The notes under the pieces were generated by a model. The model was not told the DNA's origin. It saw only the letters and a list, made by a program, of their open reading frames with translations, and did not search any database. A stretch of DNA of 64,000 bases from Pseudomonadota bacterium (GTDB taxonomy: Bacteria; Pseudomonadota; Gammaproteobacteria; Burkholderiales; Burkholderiaceae_C): assembly GCA_021847345.1 (NCBI GenBank), contig JAJZTW010000009.1:1-64000 (forward strand), read 5' to 3'. Both the position numbers and the translations under genes were made by a program. How positions within the stretch are numbered: position 1 is the first letter of the stretch; each line of letters begins with the position of its first letter. Positions 57,332 to 64,000 of the stretch are shown here, piece after piece.

Positions 57332-58795
57332 ATGCCCACGACCCCCGCCTTCGACATGGTGCTGTTCGGCGGCACCGGCGATCTCGCGATGCGCAAGATC
57401 CTGCCGGCCCTGTTCGAGGCCCACCGCGATGCCAACCTGCATCCCGATGGCCGCATCATCGCGCTCGGACGCGCCGACGGCTCGACCGAAAGCTACCTGC
57501 AGCAGGTCGAGGAGCAGGCGCGGCCGCACACGCGCGTGCCGCCCGACGATCCAGCCTGGCGCAGCTTTCTCGAGCGCATCCGCTTCCACAAGCTCGATGC
57601 CGCGAACCTCGCCGACTTCCAGGCTCTGGCCGGGGCGCTGGCCGACGCCGCGACGCCGCGCGTCGTGGTGTGCTACCTGGCGACCGCGCCGCGCCTGTTC
57701 ACGCAAATCTGCTCCCACCTGGCTGCTTGCGGGCTCAACCATGGCGACGTGCGCGTGGTGCTGGAAAAACCCCTGGGGCATGACCTGGCGTCGTCGGAGC
57801 AGATCAACGCCGAGGTCGGCCGGCATTTCGCCGAGCACCAGATCTACCGCATCGACCACTATCTCGGCAAGGAATCGGTGCAGAACCTGATGGCCATCCG
57901 GTTCGGCAACGTGCTGTTCGAGCCGCTTTGGCGTCGCGAGTGGATCGACCACGTGCAGATCACCATCGCCGAGGACCTGGGGGTCGAGGGTCGCGGCGAG
58001 TTCTACGAGAAGACCGGCGCGCTGCGCGACATGCTGCAGAACCACTTGCTGCAACTGCTGTGCATGGTCGCCATGGAGCCTCCCGCCAGCCTGCACGCCG
58101 ACGCCATTCGCGACGAGAAGCTCAAGGTGCTCAAGGCGCTGCGCCCGATCACCCAGGACGACGTGCCGCGCTACACCGTGCGCGGCCAGTACCGCGCCGG
58201 CGCCGCCGGGGGCAAGCCGGCCGTCGGCTATCGACAGGAGCCCGACGTGGCGCCCGACAGCCGCACCGAGACGTTCGTCGCGGTGCGCGCCGAGGTCGGC
58301 AACTGGCGCTGGTCGGGTGTGCCGTTCTTCCTGCGCACGGGCAAGCGCATGCCCGAACGCCTGGCCGAGATCGTGATCAGCTTCCGCGACGTTCCGCTGC
58401 GGCTGTTCGCCATGCCGCAGGCCCTGCAGGGAGCCAACCGCATGGTCATCCGCCTGCAGCCGGAGGAACGCATCAGCCTGCACTTCCTGGCCAAGCAGGC
58501 GGGAGACGGCATGCGCCTGCAGTCGACCTCGCTGGCCCTCGACCTGCTGTCGACGTCGCAGCGCAGGCGCGCCGACGCCTACGAGCGGCTGCTGCTCGAC
58601 GTCATCCGGGGGCAACTGGGCTTGTTCATGCGCCGCGACGAACTGACCGCGGCCTGGCGCTGGGTCGAGCCGATCCTCGAAACCTGGGAATCCGATGCCA
58701 GCGACCCGAAGCCCTACACCGCCGGCACCTGGGGCCCGGCGGCCTCCAGCGCGCTGCTGTCGCGCGACGGCGTGTCATGGCACGAAGAGCTGTGA
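57332..58795 (+). CDS. zwf: glucose-6-phosphate 1-dehydrogenase
   Basis: Oxidises glucose-6-phosphate to 6-phosphogluconolactone with NAD(P)+, the entry to the Entner-Doudoroff and pentose phosphate routes. Encodes 487 residues. The dinucleotide motif FGGTGDLAMRK is near residue 12, the EKPLGHD segment near 147 and the active-site RIDHYLGKE near 173. ATG 57332 fits the family. The stop overlaps the pgl GTG start (GTGA). First gene of zwf-pgl-glk-hexR-pgi. Confidence 0.97.
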   Translation: MPTTPAFDMVLFGGTGDLAMRKILPALFEAHRDANLHPDGRIIALGRADGSTESYLQQVEEQARPHTRVPPDDPAWRSFLERIRFHKLDAANLADFQALAGALADAATPRVVVCYLATAPRLFTQICSHLAACGLNHGDVRVVLEKPLGHDLASSEQINAEVGRHFAEHQIYRIDHYLGKESVQNLMAIRFGNVLFEPLWRREWIDHVQITIAEDLGVEGRGEFYEKTGALRDMLQNHLLQLLCMVAMEPPASLHADAIRDEKLKVLKALRPITQDDVPRYTVRGQYRAGAAGGKPAVGYRQEPDVAPDSRTETFVAVRAEVGNWRWSGVPFFLRTGKRMPERLAEIVISFRDVPLRLFAMPQALQGANRMVIRLQPEERISLHFLAKQAGDGMRLQSTSLALDLLSTSQRRRADAYERLLLDVIRGQLGLFMRRDELTAAWRWVEPILETWESDASDPKPYTAGTWGPAASSALLSRDGVSWHEEL

Positions 58796-59511
58796 CGGAC
58801 CCGCAGCCGCCGAGCCCGGACGACCCGGCACCGCGCCTGTACCTGTTCGCTGACGAATCGGCGCGCGTGGCGGCGCTGGCCGGGCGCATCGCCCAGCAAC
58901 TGGGCGATGCCGTGCTGGCGCGCGGGCGCGCCGTGCTGGCGGTGTCGGGCGGGCGCTCCCCCGTGCCCCTGTTCGAGGCACTTCGCAGCATGCCGCTGGA
59001 GTGGTCCCGCGTGATCGTCACCCTGGTCGACGAACGCCTGGTCGCGCCCACCCACCCGGACAGCAATGAAGCCCTGGTGCGCGAGCACCTGTTGCGCGAG
59101 CGGGCGGCACGGTCGCAGCTGCTCGGTCTGGTCGACCCCGCCGCGCTGGATTTGCAGCACTGCGTGCGCAGGGCCAACCAGCATGCGCTCGCGCCCGACG
59201 TGGTCGTGCTGGGCATGGGTGATGACGGCCACACGGCCTCGCTGTTCGCACAAGCCCAGGGCATCGACCAGGCGATGGACGAACACCGCGCACCGAACTA
59301 CGTCGGCGTGATCCCGCCCAGCGCCCCCCACCCTCGCATCAGCATGAGCCTGCGTGCCCTGCTTGCCGCACCCTGCCTGCTGCTGTGCATCGCCGGTGAG
59401 GTCAAGCGCGGGGTGTACGACTCGGCGTGGCGCGACGAGGCCAGCGCGTACCCGATCGCCCGGCTGCTGCATCATCGCGGTACCCGACTCGAGACCTACT
59501 GGTCGCCATGA
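58792..59511 (+). CDS. pgl: 6-phosphogluconolactonase
   Basis: Hydrolyses 6-phosphogluconolactone. Encodes 239 residues of the NagB-like fold: LAVSGGRSPVPLFEAL (about 39-54), the DERLVAPTHPDSN segment, and GMGDDGHTASLF with the catalytic residues. The GTG at 58792 overlaps the zwf stop and has GAAGAG upstream; an ATG at 58777 is an alternative. The gene overlaps glk downstream by ATGA. Confidence 0.93.
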   Translation: MTDPQPPSPDDPAPRLYLFADESARVAALAGRIAQQLGDAVLARGRAVLAVSGGRSPVPLFEALRSMPLEWSRVIVTLVDERLVAPTHPDSNEALVREHLLRERAARSQLLGLVDPAALDLQHCVRRANQHALAPDVVVLGMGDDGHTASLFAQAQGIDQAMDEHRAPNYVGVIPPSAPHPRISMSLRALLAAPCLLLCIAGEVKRGVYDSAWRDEASAYPIARLLHHRGTRLETYWSP

Positions 59512-60485
59512 CCCCTGCCACCGCTCCACGCCTCGTCGCCGACATCGGCGGCACCAACGCGCGCTTCGCGCTGCAGCACGACGACCGCATCGACCGCATG
59601 CAGGTCCTCGCCTGCGCAGACTTCGCCACGCTGGGCGATGCAGTGCGCCACTACCTGCAGGGCCACGGCGTGCAGGTGCGGCACGCCGCGCTGGGTATCG
59701 CCAATCCCGTGCACGGCGACCGGCTGCGCATGACCAACCACCACTGGGAGTTCTCGATCGACGCGCTGCGGCGAGAACTCGGGCTGGACACGCTGCTCGT
59801 GCTCAACGACTTCGCCACGCTGGCGCTGGCGCTGCCGCTGCTGCCGGCGCAGGAGTTGCGCCAGGTCGGCGGGGCCGAGCCCGAGGCCGACGCGCCGCGC
59901 GCGGTGGTGGGCGCGGGCACCGGGCTCGGCGTGGCAGGACTGCTGCCGGCGCGACGGGGAACCTGGCTGCCGGTTGCCGGCGAGGGCGGGCATGTCAGCT
60001 TCAGCCCCGCCGATGACGACGAGGCCGAACTGTGGCGCTTCGCGCGCAGGCGCCACGGGCATGTGTCGGCCGAGCGCCTGCTGTGCGGGCGCGGCCTCGA
60101 ACTCATCCATGCCTGGTTGTGCGAGCGCGACGGCGCCGCCGGCGAGGCGCGGGATGCCGCGACCATCACGCAGCGCGCACTGGGCGGCGAGGATGCCCGC
60201 TGCGCCCGCGCCGTGGACATGTTCTGCGGCATGCTGGGGACGCTCGCCGGCAACGTGGCGCTGACTTTCGACGCACGCGGCGGCTTGTACGTCGGCGGCG
60301 GCATCGTGCCCCGCCTGGGCGAGCATTTCGCGCGCTCGCCGTTTCGCGCCCGCTTCGAGGCCAAGGGCCGTTTCGCGACGGCGCTGGCGCGCATTCCGGT
60401 GCTGGTGATCCACAGCCCCTGGCCGGGCCTGCTCGGCGCCGGCGCGGCCTTGCGCCAGCACCTGGGAGAGCCGTCCCATGCTTGA
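59508..60485 (+). CDS. glk: glucokinase
   Basis: Phosphorylates glucose with ATP. Encodes 325 residues of the bacterial Glk family: phosphate motif DIGGTNARFAL at residues 9-19, LNDFATLALALP, GAGTGLGVAGL and AGEGGHVSFSP, then VGGGI near the C-terminus. Its ATG overlaps the pgl stop and its 3' end overlaps hexR by 8 bp, so the five genes are one tightly coupled operon. Confidence 0.95.
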   Translation: MTPATAPRLVADIGGTNARFALQHDDRIDRMQVLACADFATLGDAVRHYLQGHGVQVRHAALGIANPVHGDRLRMTNHHWEFSIDALRRELGLDTLLVLNDFATLALALPLLPAQELRQVGGAEPEADAPRAVVGAGTGLGVAGLLPARRGTWLPVAGEGGHVSFSPADDDEAELWRFARRRHGHVSAERLLCGRGLELIHAWLCERDGAAGEARDAATITQRALGGEDARCARAVDMFCGMLGTLAGNVALTFDARGGLYVGGGIVPRLGEHFARSPFRARFEAKGRFATALARIPVLVIHSPWPGLLGAGAALRQHLGEPSHA

Positions 60486-61350
60486 CCGCGTACGCGCCCA
60501 GTACGAGCAGCTTCCATCCGCCGAGCGCCGGGTCGCCGACCACCTGCTCGCGCATCCGAATGAATTCGTGCGCGCCGCCGTCGCCGACATCGCCCGCGAA
60601 GCCGGCGTCAGCCAGCCGACGGTGATCCGCTTCGCACGCTCGCTGGGCTGCAGCGGACTGCAGGAGTTCAAGCTCAAGCTCGCCGCCAGCCTGGTCGGCG
60701 GCGTGCCCTACGTGCACGCGACGGTGGCTCCCGGCGACGGCACCGCCGAGATCTCGGCCAAGATCTTCGACAACGTGATCTCGGCCCTGATCAAGTGCCG
60801 CAACGAGGTCAGCCCGCCGAGCCTGGAGCGCGCCATCGAGTGGATCGCCGACGCGCGGCGCGTCGAGTTCTACGGCCTGGGCAACTCGGGCATCATCGCC
60901 GCCGATGCGCAGCACAAGTTTTTCCGCTTCGACATCGCCACCGTGGCCTACGCCGACCCGCATGTGCAGTCGATGGCTGCGGCGCTGCTGGGGCCGCGCG
61001 ACGTGCTGGTGGCGATTTCCAACTCCGGGCGCACCATCGAGCTGCTCGATGCGGTGTCGATCGCGCTGCGCAACGGGTGCCGGGTGATCGCACTGACCTC
61101 GCCCGGCTCGCCGCTTGCGCGCATGGCGACGCTGGCGATCCTGGCCGACGCGCGCGAGGACGCCGAGCTGTACAGCCCGATGATCTCGCGCATCGTCCAC
61201 CTCGCGTTGATCGACGTGCTGGCGGTGGGCGTGGCGATGCGCCGCGGCAACGCGGTGATCGAGCCGCTGGAGCGCACCAAGCAGAGCCTGCGCGGGCGCA
61301 AGCGGCGCATCGACGCACGCACGGACGACACAACAGGGGACGAAGCATGA
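60478..61350 (+). CDS. hexR: HexR, RpiR-family regulator of glucose metabolism
   Basis: Encodes 290 residues: an N-terminal RpiR HTH (about 1-77: [20 protein letters not shown]) and a C-terminal SIS sugar-phosphate domain (about 120-260) with [16 protein letters not shown] and SNSGRT. HexR represses zwf and edd genes and is released by KDPG. Its place inside zwf-pgl-glk-hexR-pgi and the palindromes at 57176, 57244 and 63092 fit this role. It overlaps glk upstream and pgi downstream (ATGA). Confidence 0.94.
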   Translation: MLDRVRAQYEQLPSAERRVADHLLAHPNEFVRAAVADIAREAGVSQPTVIRFARSLGCSGLQEFKLKLAASLVGGVPYVHATVAPGDGTAEISAKIFDNVISALIKCRNEVSPPSLERAIEWIADARRVEFYGLGNSGIIAADAQHKFFRFDIATVAYADPHVQSMAAALLGPRDVLVAISNSGRTIELLDAVSIALRNGCRVIALTSPGSPLARMATLAILADAREDAELYSPMISRIVHLALIDVLAVGVAMRRGNAVIEPLERTKQSLRGRKRRIDARTDDTTGDEA

Positions 61351-63005
61351 GCCGGCTCACCGAGCTGCCGTCGTGGAAGGCGCTGTGGAGCCACTTCACG
61401 CGCGCGCGCGACTGGCACATGCGCGAGCTGTTCGAGGAGCAGCCGGCGCGCGCCAGCCAGTTCTGGCTGGAACACGCCGGGCTGCACCTGGACTACTCCA
61501 AGAATCGCATCACCGGCCAGACCGTGACGCTGTTGCTGCAACTGGCGCGCGAGGCCGGCGTGCCGGAGGGCATCGCGGCGATGTTCGCCGGCGAGCGCAT
61601 CAACACCACGGAACAGCGCGCAGCCTTCCACGTCGCGCTGCGCAACCGCTCGTCGCTGCCGATGTGCATCGGCGGCGAGGACGTCATGCCGCAGGTGCGC
61701 TCGGTGCTGCAGCGCATGGCGGCCTTCGCGGCCAAGGTGCGGCATGGCGAGTGGCTGGGCTACAGCCGCCAGCCGATCACCGACGTGGTCAACATCGGCA
61801 TCGGAGGCTCCGACCTCGGCTCGCTGATGGCGTGCCAGGCCTTGCGGGCGCACGCCCATCCACGGCTGAACATGCACTTCGTGTCGAATGTCGACAGCGC
61901 GCAGCTGCAGGACACGCTGCGCCGGGTGCACGCCGAGACCACGCTGTTCGTGATCGAGTCGAAGACCTTCACGACCCAGGAGACCCTGACCAACGCGCAC
62001 ACCGCGCGCGACTGGTTCCTGCGTCGCGCCCGCGACCCCGCCGCCGTGGCGTCGCACTTCGTGGCGGTGTCCACCAACCTGAAGGCGGTGCGCGAGTTCG
62101 GAATCGACCCCAGCAACATGTTCGAGTTCTGGGACTGGGTCGGGGGACGCTTCAGCCTGTGGTCGGCCATCGGCCTGCCGATCATGCTGTCGATCGGCGA
62201 GCGCAACTTTCTCGATCTGCTCGACGGCGCCTACAGCATGGATTGCCACTTCCGCGATGCGCCGCTCGAGAGCAACATGCCGGTGCTGATGGCCATGCTC
62301 GGAATCTGGTACATCAATTTCTTCGGCGCCGGCAGCCACGTCATCGCCCCCTACGACCAGCCGCTGCATCGCCTGCCGGCGTTCATCCAGCAACTGGACA
62401 TGGAGTCCAACGGCAAGCGCACGACGCGCGACGGCACGCTGGTCGACTACGAGACGGCTCCCATCATCTGGGGCGGCACCGGCGTCAACAGCCAGCACGC
62501 CTTCTTCCAGCTGCTGCACCAGGGAACGCATATCTCGCCGATCGACTTCATCGCGTCGCTCGACGGTCGCGGCTCGCTGCCCGGGCACCACGAGATCCTG
62601 ATGGCCAACATGTTCGCGCAGGCCGAGGCGTTCATGCGCGGACGCACGGCCGACGAGGCGCGCGCCGAGCTGGCCGCGCAGGGCCTGGATGACGAGGCGA
62701 TCGGGCGCCTGTGCGCGTTCAAGGTGTTCGACGGCAATCGCCCCAGCAACACCCTGCTGCTCGACCACCTCGACCCCTTCTGCCTGGGCGCGCTGGTCGC
62801 GCTGTACGAACACAAGATCTTCGTGCAGGGCATGGTCTGGGGCCTGAACTCCTTCGACCAATGGGGTGTCGAGCTGGGCAAGAAGCTGGCGCAGGGAATC
62901 CTCGACGAACTGGAGGGCCTGGGTACGCCGGCGCCACGCGACGCATCGACGCGACATCTGATCGACCTGTACCGGGAGCAGCGAGCGCGCCAGCGCTGCG
63001 CCTGA
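61347..63005 (+). CDS. pgi: glucose-6-phosphate isomerase
   Basis: Interconverts glucose-6-phosphate and fructose-6-phosphate. Encodes 552 residues with both PGI signatures: [15 protein letters not shown] (about 260-275) and [20 protein letters not shown] (near 495-515). Also present are [15 protein letters not shown] and [10 protein letters not shown]. Last gene of the zwf operon, coupled to hexR by ATGA. Having pgi here allows fructose-6-phosphate from gluconeogenesis or other sugars to enter the Entner-Doudoroff route. Confidence 0.96.
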   Translation: MSRLTELPSWKALWSHFTRARDWHMRELFEEQPARASQFWLEHAGLHLDYSKNRITGQTVTLLLQLAREAGVPEGIAAMFAGERINTTEQRAAFHVALRNRSSLPMCIGGEDVMPQVRSVLQRMAAFAAKVRHGEWLGYSRQPITDVVNIGIGGSDLGSLMACQALRAHAHPRLNMHFVSNVDSAQLQDTLRRVHAETTLFVIESKTFTTQETLTNAHTARDWFLRRARDPAAVASHFVAVSTNLKAVREFGIDPSNMFEFWDWVGGRFSLWSAIGLPIMLSIGERNFLDLLDGAYSMDCHFRDAPLESNMPVLMAMLGIWYINFFGAGSHVIAPYDQPLHRLPAFIQQLDMESNGKRTTRDGTLVDYETAPIIWGGTGVNSQHAFFQLLHQGTHISPIDFIASLDGRGSLPGHHEILMANMFAQAEAFMRGRTADEARAELAAQGLDDEAIGRLCAFKVFDGNRPSNTLLLDHLDPFCLGALVALYEHKIFVQGMVWGLNSFDQWGVELGKKLAQGILDELEGLGTPAPRDASTRHLIDLYREQRARQRCA

Positions 63006-63081
63006 GCCGGGCAAGAAAAGGCCGACGGGCTCACGAGAAACCACGCCGGCCAAGGAGCCAGGGCCCTGAAGCAGCACCTGT

Positions 63082-63110
63082 CTGACGTCAATGTAGCATT
63101 ACTACATTAA
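63082..63110 (+). promoter_or_regulatory. mgsA promoter with HexR box in the spacer
   Basis: A -35-like CTGACG (63082-63087) and -10 CATTAA (63105-63110) at 17-bp spacing enclose TGTAG-CATTA-CTACA (63092-63106), a HexR-type palindrome. The layout copies that of zwf. It lies about 95 bp before the mgsA ATG. Confidence 0.65.
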
Positions 63111-63204
63111 AAACGGAACACCCTCGGCAAGGAATAACTTTTCCCAGTTGGAAGATGGTGGCCTGATTGTTGTTTTATTACATATTGCCTCGAACTGCCC
63201 CGCC

Positions 63205-63576
63205 ATGAACATCGCGCTGATCGCCCACGACGCCCAGAAGGACCGCATGATCGAACTCGCGCGCGAACACGCCGCGCTGCTGCGCGAGCACCGCCTGGTG
63301 GCCACCGGAACCACCGGTTCGCGCCTGTGCGCGGAGGTCGGGCTGGCGGTCGAGTGCCTGCGCAGCGGGCCGCTGGGCGGCGACCTGCAGATCGGCGCGC
63401 GCCTGGCCGAAGGTCACATCGACCTCGTGCTGTTCCTGCGCGACCCGATGACCGCGCAGCCCCATGAGCCGGACATCACCGCGCTGTTGCGGGCCTGCGA
63501 CGTGCACGACGTGGCCTGCGCGACGAATCCCGCCAGCGCGCGGCGCCTGCTGCGCAGCCTGCGCTCGCCCGGCTGA
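63205..63576 (+). CDS. mgsA: methylglyoxal synthase
   Basis: Converts dihydroxyacetone phosphate to methylglyoxal and phosphate, a bypass that relieves sugar-phosphate build-up. Encodes 123 residues, a little shorter than the usual 130-150. Conserved elements are [17 protein letters not shown], the catalytic Asp in [12 protein letters not shown] and the [15 protein letters not shown] segment with its His. The frame is open upstream, but ATG 63205 begins the conserved first strand. A HexR-like box lies in its promoter. Confidence 0.93.
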   Translation: MNIALIAHDAQKDRMIELAREHAALLREHRLVATGTTGSRLCAEVGLAVECLRSGPLGGDLQIGARLAEGHIDLVLFLRDPMTAQPHEPDITALLRACDVHDVACATNPASARRLLRSLRSPG

Positions 63577-63578
63577 CG

Positions 63579-63598
63579 CGCCGGCACGCAGGCCGGCG
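63579..63598. terminator. hairpin between mgsA and the GH17 gene
   Basis: Seven-bp arms CGCCGGC and GCCGGCG around a six-base loop, immediately after the mgsA stop and between convergent genes. No U-tract. Confidence 0.4.
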
Positions 63599-63645
63599 AG
63601 GGGTCCGCGGCGGGCACGGCCAGCGCCCGGGCGCTGGCGCCTGGC

Positions 63646-64000
63646 TCAGGCGTACTTGAGCCGGTCGCTGGCGTCCCAAAGACCCCAATAGGCGCCTACG
63701 TCGCCTTCGGCACGCGCCTTCCACGGTTCGTCGAAGGCCTCGAAGCCGAACATCTCCAGGCCCTCGGCGGCGGCCCAGGCATGGGCGTCCACCCAGTACT
63801 GCAGCGCGGCGTCGGCCGACGGAACCGCCCGGCCGCGCGGCGTGCCCTGGCTGGGCCAGCCCGTCTCCGCCACCAGCAGCGGCTTGCCCTGCAGATGCGC
63901 CCGCGTCGAGCTCACCATGTCGCGCAGGCGCTGCAGCGCCTGGTCATGCGCCATGCCCTCCCAGAACGGATAGCAGTTGATGGCCACGAAGTCGCTGGCC
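63646..64000 (-). CDS. GH17-family glycoside hydrolase (beta-1,3-glucanase-like), partial
   Basis: The C-terminal 117 residues or so are in the window; the rest lies beyond 64000. The GH17 signature is clear: FVAINCYPFWEG, then LVAETGWPSQG with the catalytic nucleophile Glu, and GFEAFDEPWK. This end fits exo-beta-1,3-glucanase or glycosyltransferase-like GH17 proteins of proteobacteria. It converges on mgsA. Signal peptide and full domain order cannot be judged. Confidence 0.85.
   Translation of the reverse strand, partial: ASDFVAINCYPFWEGMAHDQALQRLRDMVSSTRAHLQGKPLLVAETGWPSQGTPRGRAVPSADAALQYWVDAHAWAAAEGLEMFGFEAFDEPWKARAEGDVGAYWGLWDASDRLKYA

Overview
The window is a dense, very GC-rich stretch of bacterial chromosome with short intergenic gaps and little foreign-looking DNA. 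The gene families suggest a beta-proteobacterium of the Burkholderiales type. Supporting signs are zwf-pgl-glk-hexR-pgi next to edd-eda, an MaeB malic enzyme with a phosphotransacetylase-like tail, several LysR-controlled catabolic cassettes, a DabAB inorganic-carbon pump and a YeiH-family protein. No rRNA, tRNA, CRISPR array, prophage or intact insertion sequence was recognised. Genus cannot be fixed by eye; DabAB hints at growth that needs bicarbonate, possibly autotrophy.

Layout. 1-970: remnants that look like the end of an effector/immunity locus, with one intact small membrane protein and a degraded second copy. 970-6161: Sel1 repeat protein, aldo/keto reductase, ilvD, LysE exporter and a fatty-acid-hydroxylase-family membrane protein. 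6291-11447: dabB-dabA with a divergent NhaR-like LysR gene. 11527-15569: orphan PAS histidine kinase, fumC and a DUF488-hemerythrin fusion. 15585-21635: an Old Yellow Enzyme, then an acid-catabolism cassette (HMG-CoA-lyase-like, CoA-transferase, MFS) with a divergent LysR gene. 21598-30036: YdeP-type molybdoenzyme, PAS-GGDEF-globin-GAF sensor, esterase, patatin with a cNMP-binding domain, and an HPP-CBS membrane protein. 30176-35395: MFS plus M20 amidohydrolase with divergent LysR, TRIC channel and bestrophin. 35556-39913: maeB, a sulfite-exporter-family remnant, a Crp/Fnr regulator and YeiH. 40013-42573: a toxin-antitoxin module between 22-bp direct repeats, cold-shock protein, a small periplasmic protein and a group III truncated globin under an NsrR-like box. 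42762-45636: a small enzyme cluster. 45907-49406: a metal-homeostasis island. 49458-54543: TetR regulator, EAL protein, secreted cyanovirin-domain protein and a molybdenum-carrier-like protein. 54658-63576: glucose metabolism. 63646-end: partial GH17 glucanase.

Regulatory highlights. In the glucose region edd-eda runs leftward and zwf-pgl-glk-hexR-pgi rightward, encoding the upper Entner-Doudoroff route plus its repressor HexR. HexR-like palindromes sit before edd, inside the zwf promoter spacer and inside an equally built mgsA promoter, which would tie methylglyoxal synthesis to the same switch. In the metal island an RcnR/DmeR-type sensor, a DmeF-type cation diffusion facilitator and a His-tailed DMT permease face a GDT1-family exporter preceded by a yybP-ykoY (Mn2+) riboswitch. 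In that leader the closing helix and a strong hairpin compete for the same bases. The truncated globin has an 11-1-11 NsrR-like palindrome, and the yeiH start codon lies in a near-perfect 26-bp palindrome.
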